Of a stretch of DNA of 64,000 nt, positions 12,601-22,902 are shown piece by piece. Under the pieces are notes generated by a model. The model did not search any database. It was not told the origin of the DNA and saw only the letters and a program-made list of their open reading frames with translations. The translations under genes and the position numbers were made by a program. This DNA comes from Oopsacas minuta (Eukaryota; Porifera; Hexactinellida; Lyssacinosida; Leucopsacidae): contig JAKMXF010000345.1 of NCBI GenBank assembly GCA_024704765.1, forward strand, positions 62,001 through 126,000, in the 5' to 3' direction. Position 1 is the first letter of the stretch. Each line of letters starts with the position of its first letter.

Positions 12601-14946
12601 GTTACGTAAAGTTGAACGACACCTCGAAATTTAACCATGGAATACTCAGATTTAATGAATTTAAATAACTTCCCTTTCAATAGAGTTATACACGTACATA
12701 CATATTTTAGGTATTTCAAAACTCTCATCATCTCTAACACGTAAACTCCAGATGACATCACGTACACACACAGACAGACACTCAATAACAGAGGAAGATA
12801 CTACTACTACTTCAGCTTCTGGATATGATAGTGCTCGTAGTTCTCTATCACATACAGATTCTTCTTATAATGATAGGGATACATTCTATTCTGTTACGAG
12901 TGATTCTGAGAGCGAACCTATTCAAATGTAAGCACAGTCAACTCTCATTGGATTGAAGCTTAAGCGACCGCGATAGTTATTTAGAAATCAATATAATCAA
13001 TGAGATTATGTTACTTTGACGGTTTGGGGACAATATTTGTACAATTTCAAACTTCGATATAACTGAAGTTTAGTGTACATGATCGCATGAAAATTCGATT
13101 TTCTAATTGGCGAACTTCACTGTAGATCGATAATCTTTCGATAATATAAATGTTTAAGTTACAAATTTGCAGCAGATGGCGTAGTCCTGTCCATACCTAG
13201 AACCGGTCACTGCAGGGGCTGTCCAAGGATCTGGCATACCGGGTGCAGCCGCAGCCTGTACACACACATCTTACCCTGGGGTAAATGCCCCGTTTGCCCT
13301 CTCCCACTGGGTCTGACGGGCTGCATCTAGAAATAAAGAAACTTAACTAACTCTATCTTTGCTTTAGGTCAGAATCACCAGACATTGTAACCTTCAACAA
13401 CGAACACTACAGTGTATTTCTAAACTCAAATGTCACCATAGAACAAGCAAATGATAATGAAGCTAAGCCAACTCTCAATGCTACGACACCAATTAACCCT
13501 CCTTTAAATAAGCAAAGAGATTCATTGAATAATGGAATTTCTTTCCAAAATTATTTCACACAATATAGCGAGCAGGTTCTGTTAAAATATGGTAGTCGTG
13601 AAGAATTAAATGCAGATATGCCACCAGATGGAAGAGAAGAAAATCCAGTAATAGATGATTTAAAAACGTTCGGAAATACGAAATTAAGTCCGCATAGTAA
13701 AGCTGATAGTATCCCCACGAATCTTCACACCTTGGAGAACGATTGTGAAGGCTCACCAACGAAAAATGACCAATCAAATACCTCATTCGACAAATTAACA
13801 TCACGTGTGTATACACCATTGAAACGCTCATCAAGTGATCAGTCAAAGAAAATGTTCAAAACACAAATGGCAAAGGAAAAAACATCTACACCGATTGAAA
13901 CCATGGATAATAACGATGATGAACAAAGTTCGCCGAGCCCAGACGAAGTCCATGAAGAATGGGTCCCTAGGAAACGATCGAATTCAGTTCATAAAATAAT
14001 CGAGCGTTTTAATTCATGTACTTCTGATAAAAACAACGGAAAATCACCCAAAAAAATCGGTAATATAAAACGTCATAGTCTACTGGTTACAACTGAATCA
14101 GCTGGATTTGAAGATGAACGTGAGGATAAATATAAAACTCTGACTCCTTCTAACGGCAAAAAGTCACATAATACACTATTACGTACTTTATCATTCGATA
14201 GGGATTCCGTAAATTTATCTGATTATATTCTAAATGAAATTCCTAGTCCGGAACGACCTGGTTCTACTGACACTCTCAAAAATACATTTCTCTGCGAAAT
14301 ACAATCGCCAACACACGAAGAGACACCTATCATTGAAAACACTGTTATGCCAAATGAAATCAAACCAGTCAATGAAACACATACTTTGAAAATTATTACA
14401 AGTACAAAAACGCGAACAATTTCACCAGAACCTTATAAACTGCCGATTAAAATCACAACCAAAAAAGTTACATCTATCCCATTGCCTCCGGCGAAAAAAC
14501 CAAAGCCAAAAGTTAACGTTAAAAACTATGCTTCTAATTCTATAATGGGAAATTTTGAGATGTCGAATTTCAATCAAATTTTCGATGAAACTACAAGGGC
14601 GACTAAGAAAAAATCCTGTCCGCCTCCGATCCGACCGAAAAACAAGACTTTAACCGACGAATTTAAGGTACCGGTGATAATCAAACCCCTCAAAGATATG
14701 ACTGTTACCCAAGGCCGCTTAGCGGATATATCATTCGAGATCGAAAGTGAGATAGAAAATTTGCAAGTCGATTGGTATAAAGATTCTCTTGCCATCTCTT
14801 CCAGACGTTATCATACTTGTGTAAACGTGAAAACCTACTCGCTTAAAATATGGGATTTTGGGGAATTCGATCAGGCAACCTATGAAGCTGTTGTTCATAG
14901 CCGCGGGGGGCAAGCTATCACAAAATGTGAAATTTCATTAACTTAG
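644..14946 (+). CDS. RhoGEF with DH-PH-SH3 and C-terminal Ig domain, Trio/kalirin/obscurin-like (5' partial)
   Basis: Exons 644-948, 1236-1590, 2986-3587, 11886-12210, 12711-12927 and 13368-14946 join in frame (phases 0,1,0,1,2) and give about 1126 residues to the stop. The first exon opens after CTCTAG with two bases of a split codon, so the gene begins left of the window. Exons 1-2 hold a Dbl-homology domain (helix ILRELYDTEIEYVNSLEKT; the conserved block LIRPVQRITRYELML). Exon 3 holds the PH domain, a poly-His/poly-Gln tract and the start of an SH3 (KHYVVVEDFNP). The SH3 is finished in exon 4 (HWYIVLIAH, EGFAYSQFL). A Ser/Thr/Lys-rich linker of roughly 500 residues precedes a C-terminal I-set Ig domain (VDWYKD...ATYEAVV). 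The family activates Rho GTPases by GDP/GTP exchange. Trio, kalirin and UNC-89/obscurin combine the same domains, but no kinase domain follows here. Domain calls are firm; the orthologue assignment is open. Confidence 0.86.
2160..2260. mobile_element. MITE family H remnant in RhoGEF intron 2
   Basis: AATAGCAAGTTCGCGTATTC, AAATAGGCGAACTCCA; matches the H copies at 19937 and 49225. Confidence 0.6.
2447..2620. mobile_element. Element family Q in RhoGEF intron 2
   Basis: GAATACATACTTACCAACCC at left, GTACAAAGGTTGGGAAG at right. Confidence 0.7.
3409..3446 (+). repeat. CAA/CAT trinucleotide tract encoding poly-His/poly-Gln
   Basis: An imperfect CAT/CAA run inside RhoGEF exon 3, between the PH and SH3 domains, gives QHQHHHQQQQQQ in the protein. 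Such tracts are length-variable and usually sit in disordered linkers. Confidence 0.85.
3588..5022. other. First part of the 8.3 kb RhoGEF intron
   Basis: Non-coding. Contains short direct repeats of CCGAATACCGAATAC type near 3785-3815 and a hAT-like F fragment at about 4588-4680. No exon or RNA gene recognised. Confidence 0.6.
4588..4680. mobile_element. hAT-like family F fragment
   Basis: CAGCGGTTCCCAACCTGGGG, then GGACGACAGCAGGG. Confidence 0.65.
5094..5609 (-). CDS. CNC-like bZIP transcription factor, copy 1 (nested, minus strand)
   Basis: Intronless 171-aa ORF starting at the ATG complementary to 5607-5609. It lies antisense inside the large RhoGEF intron. The C-terminal third is a bZIP: basic region RIRHQGRNNKAAQRLRSKN followed by a leucine-zipper coiled coil (NVLKQEKDFLIQEKEYLMEQL). 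The segment just before it (LQELNQILKNGPFTLEEKN, then HIKRIR) resembles the CNC domain of NRF/NF-E2/BACH/Skn-1 factors, where a helix ending IRDIRRRGKNKVAAQNCR precedes the zipper; here the R-G-x-N-K-x-A-A-Q core is retained and the usual Cys is Leu. Such factors bind antioxidant-response-type DNA sites in the nucleus, often with small Maf partners. No KEAP1-binding ETGE motif is visible. The last ~145 codons are nearly identical to the copy at 8310-8792, while the first ~30 are not. CNC-like is a similarity call; bZIP is certain. Confidence 0.85.
   Translation of the reverse strand: MSFSPCSFSNSLSTDIVNDRGDEFQCEFRDLEMNFTNTLSPKDREKGEKCISAKKFLQPQWHIEIDETPFLDLLDSEKIAFDISLQELNQILKNGPFTLEEKNHIKRIRHQGRNNKAAQRLRSKNRQQNEVMKRSINVLKQEKDFLIQEKEYLMEQLDNYQQYFSHQNQFN
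6417..6575. mobile_element. MITE family A
   Basis: Both ends present: TCAATTCCCGTTATATCG at left and GATATCACCGGAATTGACTG at right, with the core in reverse orientation. It lies between the two bZIP genes. Confidence 0.85.
7668..7875. mobile_element. Two MITE family C remnants in tandem
   Basis: A right half ends GAAGTTCCACTGTA at 7742. A second short copy runs from 7785 (ACAATGGAACTTCGTTAATA) to 7875 (ATTAACGAGGTTCCACTGTA). Confidence 0.8.
8310..8792 (+). CDS. CNC-like bZIP transcription factor, copy 2 (nested, plus strand)
   Basis: Intronless 160-aa ORF in the same RhoGEF intron, oriented opposite to copy 1. The start is taken at ATG 8310; an upstream in-frame TTG at 8289 is not a credible start. 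The N-terminus (MSFSPNDMRTSDFQRK) differs from that of copy 1 after the shared MSFSP. From FRDLEMNFTN to the end the two proteins are the same except for one His/Gln difference near the C-terminus. It has the same CNC-like helix, basic region and zipper as copy 1. The identity runs beyond the stop codon into about 80 bp of 3' flank, to about 8870. Both copies keep an open frame, so both may be functional; expression cannot be judged. Confidence 0.85.
   Translation: MSFSPNDMRTSDFQRKFRDLEMNFTNTLSPKDREKGEKCISAKKFLQPQWHIEIDETPFLDLLDSEKIAFDISLQELNQILKNGPFTLEEKNHIKRIRHQGRNNKAAQRLRSKNRQQNEVMKRSINVLKQEKDFLIQEKEYLMEQLDNYQQYFSQQNQFN
9979..10120. mobile_element. MITE family A
   Basis: Left AACTCCCGTTATATCGAAGC, core GGGACCGCGATAATTACTTC, right CGATATAACAGGAGTTG. 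Confidence 0.85.
10722..10900. mobile_element. MITE family B, near full length
   Basis: TACATGGAACCTCAACTAAC at left, central CATACAAATGAACCTCCACA, right GTTTGTGGAGGTACACTGTA. Confidence 0.82.
11526..11681. mobile_element. MITE family C, full length (about 155 bp)
   Basis: TACAGTGAAACCTCGTTAAT at left, CGTATTAACGAGGTTCTACT at right, TA flanks on both sides. Confidence 0.88.
12934..13077. mobile_element. MITE family A, seven bases after a splice donor
   Basis: Starts ACAGTCAACTCTCATTGGAT, keeps the core GACCGCGATAGTTA and CAATATTTGTACAATTTC, and ends TTCGATATAACTGAAGTT. The donor of RhoGEF exon 5 is at 12928. Confidence 0.8.
13180..13345. repeat. GC-rich unassigned repeat-like segment in RhoGEF intron 5
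   Basis: Base composition differs sharply from the surroundings (ACCGGTCACTGCAGGGGCTG; GTTTGCCCTCTCCCACTGGG) and the right side ends AACTTAACTAACT. It could be a SINE or transposon fragment; no Pol III B box was confirmed. Confidence 0.4.
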
Positions 14947-15184
14947 AACCCTAAAATTTGTATATATTGTGTAATATGTATATGTGTATATTGCGCTTTT
15001 AATACAATTCCCTGTAATAGTGAATTTATGAGTATTTAATATTTGAAGTTTTGTTTTTATCCATAATCAATTGAATCTTATTAATAATGATTGGATTTTA
15101 TTTGCAGTTTCTTTGAGATTTAAAATTGGTTCTGGAAAATCTGAAGCGAGTATATGCCTTGTAATTTTTCCAGAATAAGCAAGG

Positions 15185-15575
15185 TGCGTTTTGCCTCATG
15201 AAAAACCGGGGCTGTCAATTACGACCTCTTTTGTTACCCTCGACACATAAGTACAGGGACAGATTGGGCCGCCAGAATGCGGCGAATGTCCGGTGGGCTA
15301 GTGTGGAACCTCACTGGGAAGGTTTCGGAATATTTGCCAGGGCGTTTTCTCTTCCCACCAATTCGCCCCTGTACAAGTATACAAATCTTGAAAGCTATCA
15401 TGATAGTAGTACATCTTCTTTGCCCCGTGTTTACTCCAGGGCGGCGCTATCGTGTGTGTCCTGGGTCTTCGGACACCCACTGCCACGAACGGCTTTTGCA
15501 TTTCCCTCTATGGCAAGAGTTAGACATCCACTTGCTCAAATGGACGGCGTGCTGGTTATGTTAATTTGAGGGTAG
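15185..15575. repeat. GC-rich unassigned 390-bp segment downstream of RhoGEF
   Basis: An island of about 50% GC in AT-rich DNA (ATTGGGCCGCCAGAATGCGG; CCTGGGTCTTCGGACACCCA). All overlapping ORFs differ by frame and match no family. Probably a foreign repeat insertion. Confidence 0.4.
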
Positions 15576-16412
15576 GTAATTCTTAATTCATAGAGTTAAC
15601 AAAATTGCTGGACTTTAGTGCAGGTGTGTACCTTGACAACAATAAGTTATGCAATATACATTTTCATGCATAATAATCAAAACTATTGTCTTCTAGAGTA
15701 ATATTTATTACAATAGTTTGTTCATTTTTGGCTGCGCTAATATTTGCAAACCTTTTTCTAATGATTAATTCATCTTACTAATAATACACTATACTAATTG
15801 AAATACTATACGTTTGATTTGATGCCTAGTTTGTAAAACTTCTATAGTTTATGCATATCTATGTATGTAAGATTTTCACGAATTCACGTATATTTACAAT
15901 GCATACATAAAAGGATGAGAATTATAGGCAATATCTATTGAGATATACTATTTAATGGCGATGCAGTTATCGGGGATAAACTACCACTCGGCACAGTACA
16001 ACCAAGTTATATGTATGGGACGCATGCATTTGTGTGAAATTTTGGAGTATTTACTTGTCTGACTTTATAGTATGCATCTGTCCGACTAAAGTAAGGCCTG
16101 AATGAAGGAAACAGGAAGAAACTAGTAGCAGGTCAAAGCCTTGGGGTCAGTATAAAGTGAGAATGAAAGCCAGAAACTGTACGACGAGAATATTAACAAA
16201 TGACCGTAAATCCTATCCTGTGATTTGTAGTGATGATGATCTCCTTAATCAGGGCCATATTTACAAAATTTGCAGTCCATCTAGTTAAATGCGGCACTAG
16301 AAACGATCAAATCGCCGCTAATTTTGAATATAAATCACGGAAGTCAATTCCCCCAGGAAAAATGCAGCTCTCCCATATGTATTCTCAGAAATTATTTAAC
16401 TTACTCTCTAAA

Positions 16413-16583
16413 GTAGCGGTTCCCAACCTGTTTCACGCGTGGACCACCTATCTACAAATTTTAACACATTCTGTAGACCCACTCTCATAGACTGCGATAC
16501 AAATTTGAGATCCTGTGGACCCCCTGGTGTCGTCCGTGGGCAACCAAGGGTCCCATGTGCCTGTTGGGAACTGCTAGTCTAAA
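16413..16583. mobile_element. hAT-like family F element
   Basis: AGCGGTTCCCAACCTGTTTC at left, CCCATGTGCCTGTTGGGAAC at right, internal GATCCTGTGGACCCCCTG. Confidence 0.75.
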
Positions 16584-17242
16584 GATATTTATGTTAAGGG
16601 ATTTGAATTGGATAGCAGCTACATGTTAGCTCCCGTCACCTCAATCAGTATCAATTCATCATCTGTTACACATGCACATTCTTGCGCAAGTAAGTTCAGA
16701 TTGTATTACTTGTTTGTATACTATTATAGATTTCTTGGGTGGTCTACTGTTATGATAATCATATTTGGGATTTCTATAGGACTTGATGTTGATGATACTG
16801 TGGGATGTTGGCCTGTGGTTCCCTTTAATGTATACTCTTTCAGAAAGTTGGGGGGGGCTTAAGCCCTTGTCTATGACCATGCTAGGGTAAGGGTGTGCTT
16901 GGCCTCGGAGCTTCCATATTTTATTTCAATTTTCCAGAAAGTTCATGATTTTCTTGATGTGGGTGCTATCCTCTGGACAACAGTTCTCAAATACAATATA
17001 CCGGCTATAAGAACCTATTTTCTTCTTAGAAGCGATAGCCACTGTATATGCCATATTAGCATGAATCTGTCAAGCTAAACTGGATACAGCCTCATTTATC
17101 ACTTTTGGACGTTATAAAACACTCATATTCGTTCGATAAAGCAAGAAATTTTACCATTGCACAATGCCGAATCGTGCAATGGTCATAATTGTAAAATCGT
17201 GCACACTACTATATCTGAATACAATTGCCACTACTGTAAATA

Positions 17243-17382
17243 TCTAACACGGATATATCTAAATTCCCGCTCACATCGAAGTCTCCTATCCTAAAAATAT
17301 TGTCCCAAACCGTGAAAGTAACATGTGTTTTTCATCGGTTATATGATTTATATCGAAGCATTTATCGCGGTAGTTGACTGTA
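17243..17382. mobile_element. MITE family A, reverse orientation
   Basis: CACGGATATATCTAAATTCC at left, TATCGCGGTAGTTGACTGTA at right, with the reversed internal core. Confidence 0.75.
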
Positions 17383-18513
17383 TTTTTATGCAAACCTCCC
17401 TGGACAGATCGAAGGACGAAATTCCTTTTATTGGAAATTCAGCACGATACTTCGAAATTCTATATTTCTGAACTCTCTTAATTGTAATTCATAAGCATGA
17501 ATGCCTTGAATTCCATAACAGATTCATGCTCAATCTAATCAACCTGAACTTAACAATTTTGTAGACTTCCTTAGAGCCGTGTGGTAGAGTTATAGGCTTA
17601 TATTTCTTTGTGTATAAAGGTTAGTTGTTCTAGGTAGAATCCTTTTCTGTGTCTGAATTCAATAGATAATTTCTGGATATTTGAGTAATTGAACTCGTTG
17701 GTAAGTTACGTAATGTATATTTCTTGATAGATTTTGCTAGGATAATTATCATGACAACTGAATGTGGTCATTGTAATGCAAATTCTCTTTGGAGCTTATT
17801 CTACAATTTGCAAGGATTTGACTGTAAATACCTTTTTTGGATTTTTTTGTCTTCATTCCTTATGTAAAGAAATTGACGAAAAACTCGATTTCAACTGTAG
17901 TTCGTATAATGGGAGTTTTCACAAATAATTGTGATGGAATTTTCAAAATATAGAACATGCTGTCAAGAAATGAAATTTTGATGGAGAATATTTGGAGAAA
18001 TTAGCTGGGGTTTATCCATTTACTTTGACCCCATTATTAATTGCTGGCTAATAATTACGTTTTGCACATTCTTATGAATTCGAAATATATGAAATCTGTG
18101 GGAATTTTTGAGGTTACTTAATTATGCAGAATAGCATTTGCTAATTGCCTAAAAGATTTGTAGAAATATTATACTATCAGTGAAGACAGTATTTCTCTAG
18201 ATTCGCTTTGAAAATTCTACCTGCATCTCTGAAAATAGCGGAAATACAGGGGACGGAATGTCTGACTTCCATGTACTTCTTTTGGTCATTTTTAAGGCAA
18301 AATCGAGCCTTTTTTAATGAATTCTTCAAATTATTTCTGCTCATACCGATATACGTATGGTGGATTGAAATGTGTTTCTAAATAGCACTCGTAATTGTAT
18401 TATCAATGCTTCTAATATATGATGATTCTGAATTTCACCAGATAAGGATGCACGGTTATGTATGCGTCAGATTTCTAGAGAATGTGTTCAGGATTTATGT
18501 ACGAAAACGTATA

Positions 18514-18641
18514 CATTAAACTCCCGTTATGCTGAAGTGATTCTTTACCCCATATAGCGTGAAAGTAATTTATTTTATTCCGCTTATAACGTAATGAAAC
18601 CCGTAGTCTCGAGCACTACGTTATAACGAGAGTTATCTGTA
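18514..18641. mobile_element. MITE family D
   Basis: TTAAACTCCCGTTATGCTGA at left, CGTTATAACGAGAGTTATCT at right, internal GCGTGAAAGTAATT. Confidence 0.85.
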
Positions 18642-19084
18642 TTTACTCGTCGAAATGTTTTGTTTGAATTTCCTACACAAATGAACACAAAAATCTATTG
18701 TTAAGAATTCATCCAAGTATATAGTGTTCTTTTGTGGAAATGTTTTCAAGTAATGTGACATATTATTATATACATTCTATGTATTATCTTCCAAACCATA
18801 TGCAATGCAATGGAAACTTTACAAACGTGTTATAGTGGATGTGATAGTCTCTCGAGTTTATAGTATTTATTAATTGTGTCACTTGCCATCCTCCCGATTT
18901 TATCGGTATATCCCTGCTTTGCTACATGTTTTGAACGTATAAGACGCGTAATATAATACAGCTACAATTATTGGCGACATAACTTCAATTAGCTTAATTT
19001 CTGTATTTATTATTTCCCATTCAAACAATGTAGTGTTTCTCGAATTGTTTGAGGACTAACAATATATTTGAGCATTTGATATAA

Positions 19085-19250
19085 TACAGTGAATGCAGGT
19101 TATAAGAACATCGTCTCGAACTGGACATAATGTTCTTATATCCGGTAAAAATTGAATGGAGTAAGATACAAAAGATTCGGTAAATCGAGTTATGGTTCTT
19201 ATAACTGGCATGTTCCTATAACCGGTGTTCTTATATCCGGCATCTACTGT
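19085..19250. mobile_element. MITE family E
   Basis: TACAGTGAATGCAGGTTATA at left, TATATCCGGCATCTACTGT at right, with several internal TTCTTATAxCCGG units in both orientations. Closely matches 49672-49849. Confidence 0.85.
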
Positions 19251-19810
19251 GCCTGAGTACTATGAATTTTATACAAGGCCAATGTCCCGCCGAAATTTAT
19301 GGATTCAAAACTTGGAAACTACAGGAAATTATCATAAGAGGGTATTACCTTTCGTCCTACATATTTTTCTTTAATCACTTTGGCAAGTATTAATTTTCAG
19401 AGCCGCTAGCGTATAACTGAGATGAAGCCTATATTCGACAATTTTATTTTCGAAATATATCTATAATTACAAACCAACTTTACAAATCATCAAAAACAAA
19501 AGCCTTTAGGAATGTGTGTTATCCAATTTTGTTAAATTTCAGGATTTCTCTCGTGTAAGATCCCATTATACGGACTTGACTTGACTTTACTCACATTCCA
19601 TTTGTACCACATAGTTACCATAACATTTTGTGTATTAAAGTTCCTCTAAAAAGAGGTCCCTATTAAGCCAATATAACAAGAAAATATGTCGCTGATTAAT
19701 CGAAGCCATCGACACACTCAAGAATAACAAATCATCTGTCTACTTCATCTTCTCAGTAAAAGGTGGGTATTATTGGTACATTTATTGTTGTTATGAAGGC
19801 CGTAGGAAGC

Positions 19811-19883
19811 CTATGGTGAATCCTCCACAAACGGGTAGCATTTTCGGCGTCCCTGTGACCCTGTTTGTGGCGGTCACACTGTA
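19811..19883. mobile_element. MITE family B fragment
   Basis: ATCCTCCACAAACGGGTAGC, TTTTCGGCGTCCCTGTGACC and GTTTGTGGCGGTCACACTG. Confidence 0.8.
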
Positions 19884-19936
19884 GCATCATTAATGTGAAA
19901 TGTACTGGAACTTTCTGTTTTATATGGTAATTAGTG

Positions 19937-20013
19937 TGCATATTAGCAAAATTCGCCTATTAGCAAGGAAACTCTTGTACAGTACGATTTGCTATTAGGC
20001 GGTTTCCACTGTA
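19937..20013. mobile_element. MITE family H
   Basis: AAATTCGCCTATTAGCAAGG, GATTTGCTATTAGGCGGTTT and CCACTGTA. Confidence 0.75.
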
Positions 20014-20759
20014 ATTAAGTCAATCCGCGCGGCCGTGCGAAATCTAGCAGCCCCAAAATTTGTACTATCCATTGCCCATAGCACTGCTAAAGCTGTTGGC
20101 GCATTTTTGTAACGAACTTCTTGATAATTTGTCTAGTAACGAATTGCATTTTCTCTGTGATTGAGGTAATTCCACAGAAGAAATAGAATACCATCACCCA
20201 TTGACAGGCAATTTCTTCATATACGTATTTGTCTACGAATTTGTCTACCTAAAATGAAATTGCATTACTTGATAGATAATTGAGAAATATGATTATTAAA
20301 TCTAAGATAAAATTAGATATTGACGTACTAGGATTTCTATTTTTAGTTGGAAGTTTTTGTATATAAAATGTCCTCTCTGGATTGAAATTGCTTTACTTTT
20401 TCAAAATTTTAATATGTTATCCATGGTATTTCATCACATTTCTTCCTCTAAAACATTACCCTCTCTGTGTTACTTTTCTGACCGTTTTGTCTTGCAAAAG
20501 AATTGTGATGTCAGCATGTCACTTTTTGATAGCACCCCTTCCCGTTTGAACGGATCCCAGCGAAAACTCCCATTGCATCAATTCAAATTCAACTCAACTA
20601 ACTGACATATAACATTTGGATGATTTGTATATTTTTACGCTAAAAATACAAGTCAAATACAGTCTCTTATATACTACACCAGAAACTGTTGTAAATCTGT
20701 AATACGTATATACTCTATAGCTCTATCCGAAGTGTTACTCATTGAAATGTATTGGAAGG

Positions 20760-20875
20760 AGCCCTAGCCCGAGCCGCGTTCGGGCTCGGGCCTGGGTTCG
20801 TGCTTCTGATTGTCTGGCCGAGCCGGGCTGGGCCTGTGTTCACCGGACCGGCCAGGCTTCGGGCGAATACATGAC
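20760..20875. repeat. GC-rich GAGCCCGGGC-type repeat fragment
   Basis: CCCTAGCCCGAGCCGCGTTC, GGCTCGGGCCTGGG and CCGAGCCGGGCTGGGC repeat a CGAGCCCGGGC motif on both strands, reminiscent of hAT subterminal arrays. Confidence 0.45.
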
Positions 20876-22291
20876 CAGTAAATTTCAACATAATTCTAAT
20901 TCCTTTATACAATTTTAAACAAATATAAATGCTTACTTCTCATATCTGGGTTGGAATTGGTGGATATCAAAGTTGATTACAGACATATAGATTGCTAATT
21001 GTAAGCACTGGAAAGTCACAACTCTCGAAATTCCGAAAGAGCGTCAATCTTTATTCAATTCAAGTTGACATTATATTGAATTGAAGTGAATTTGCATGGC
21101 TCCCTCAATTCTCCCTAAAAATAGAAAAAATGTCAATTTCGATGAGGCCATGCTTCATTTATTTTTAGTGACCATAGATGTATATTTATGGTTGCTATGA
21201 AACGGCTAAATGAGCACTTTGTGAGTTACAAGTAAATATTCATTAAATTCGTCAAATTTCTGAATATCGGAGCTACTTATTCTTTTCGTAGGCATTTTTT
21301 CTTCCTAATATTTTGCCTATTTTCGAAAATACAAAAGATTTTGGGAACCAATTATCCTAATTTGTAGCATGGTTACTCGTGATGTAAATTTCAACAAAAA
21401 TATCCTTCTAGAGGAGGTGGTGATAATTTGAATTTCCAAGTTTTGGAGCTATTTTATAGCCCCCGGCGGTTATTCGCAGATTTACGCTATATTACATAAC
21501 ATATTAGCGAATATTTTACAAGGAATCTCAACACGAAAACAGTAGAACTCGGTTTCTACGTTCCTGGTGATAACCTGTACTCCTCGTCAATTCGTATTAA
21601 CTTTTCTGAACCAAATTTCTTTGCATATTCATTTCCCTGACAGTTTTACCGGGTTTACTGTATACTATTGAGAGATAATTATTTCTCAATTGTTGTACCT
21701 AGTTTCTCAATACTATATCTACCAATTATTGATGATTAAGATTTGCTAGTACAGTCAAACCTGCTTAACCTGTACATAGCGGCCACCTAATAACACTCCC
21801 CTCCAATTTCCCATTATAATGACCTCTGTATGCCCATAAGGTCTACCTTTGCCCTATCCCTTAGGTCATCATTAACTACTTCCACTATATTATCTTAAAC
21901 ATCGGTTAAAGGCCAACCTCTCTATAGCAACCACTTTTGACTAGTCCCTTCGGTGGCTTTATATACATGTTTGACTGTATTTTTAAGAATCGCTGTCCTA
22001 TAACAATAGCCAAAGCAACTGAATAAGCAAACAAACAAACAAGAAAATATATCAGCCTCAGCCTCACATATTTCCATTTATCCATTCAATCTTCTATCGT
22101 GACAAGAATAAACATTTTGTATATAGGAATGCAAAAAGCCGCGCGTTTTTTTACATACACAAATATTCTTATATGCATACACCAGGTTATATATTTTGTG
22201 GAGATAGAATCCTTTTGAATTGTTTTTTCGCTCTTCGTAATTTTTTTCGTAGTATTTCATAGATTTTCACTGAGTTTGTTGCCATAATATT

Positions 22292-22433
22292 TGGAAGTTT
22301 AACCTCCACAAACCGGGTATTAGGGACGCCGAAAAATGATACCCTGTTCCCCGTTTGTGGAGGTTCATTTGTGTGGGGATAGGAATTCGCTCTATTTAAT
22401 TCAATAGGTTCTCGTTTCACAAGTTTCACTGTA
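22292..22433. mobile_element. MITE family B
   Basis: GTTTAACCTCCACAAACCGG at left, GTTTGTGGAGGTTCATTTGT in the centre and TTTCACTGTA at right. Confidence 0.85.
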
Positions 22434-22582
22434 GAGTCAACTATCGTTATATCGAACATGGATATATTGAAATACCCGCTTACATCAAAGTCTTAAATTG
22501 TACAAATATGGTCTTAAACCGTCAGAGTAAGATAAATCATATCGGTTATATCGAAGTAATTATCACGCGGGAGTTGACTGTA
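22432..22582. mobile_element. MITE family A, abutting a B element
   Basis: TAGAGTCAACTATCGTTATA at left to GGGAGTTGACTGTA at right. Its left TA is also the right TA of the B element 22292-22433. Confidence 0.85.
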
Positions 22583-22902
22583 TTATGTATTCGTTTCTAT
22601 TTTGGATCCATTTCCCTGAGTTCTCTCTGTAACGAATAATTTATCTCAAAAAATATCTTTATAATAGAATTTCCGTTCATTTTCTCATACGCGCTTATAC
22701 GATTTTGCCTGTGGTAGCTGTGGTAGCTGTAATCCTAATGATTCTCAAACTGTCTCCATATGTTGGGCTAGTTTAAAACCCAATTCAATAGAAGTTATAA
22801 CGCAATTTGATCTTTAAAATGCTGATAATTAAATTTAGTTTTACTAGTATATGTATAGGCTTTTAATAAACTGATTCAGGTCTTTATGTTCTATCTTTTC
22901 AG

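Larger units (their letters stand above)
14947..22902. other. Intergenic region between RhoGEF and TRIM71
   Basis: About 8 kb without a recognisable gene. It holds MITEs of families A, B, C, D, E, F and H (listed separately), two GC-rich unassigned segments (about 15185-15575 and 20760-20875) and AT-rich DNA. A short open stretch before a GTAAGT at 16688 could be an exon but matches nothing. The TRIM71 promoter and 5'UTR exon should lie near the right end. Confidence 0.6.

Noticed and set aside
15198-15569. 123-codon open frame in the GC-rich island
   Set aside because: Several frames are open simultaneously because of base composition; no domain, no splice context.
16608-16688. Short open stretch followed by GTAAGT, possibly an exon
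   Set aside because: Ser/Thr-rich sequence too short to identify and no partner exon could be joined.
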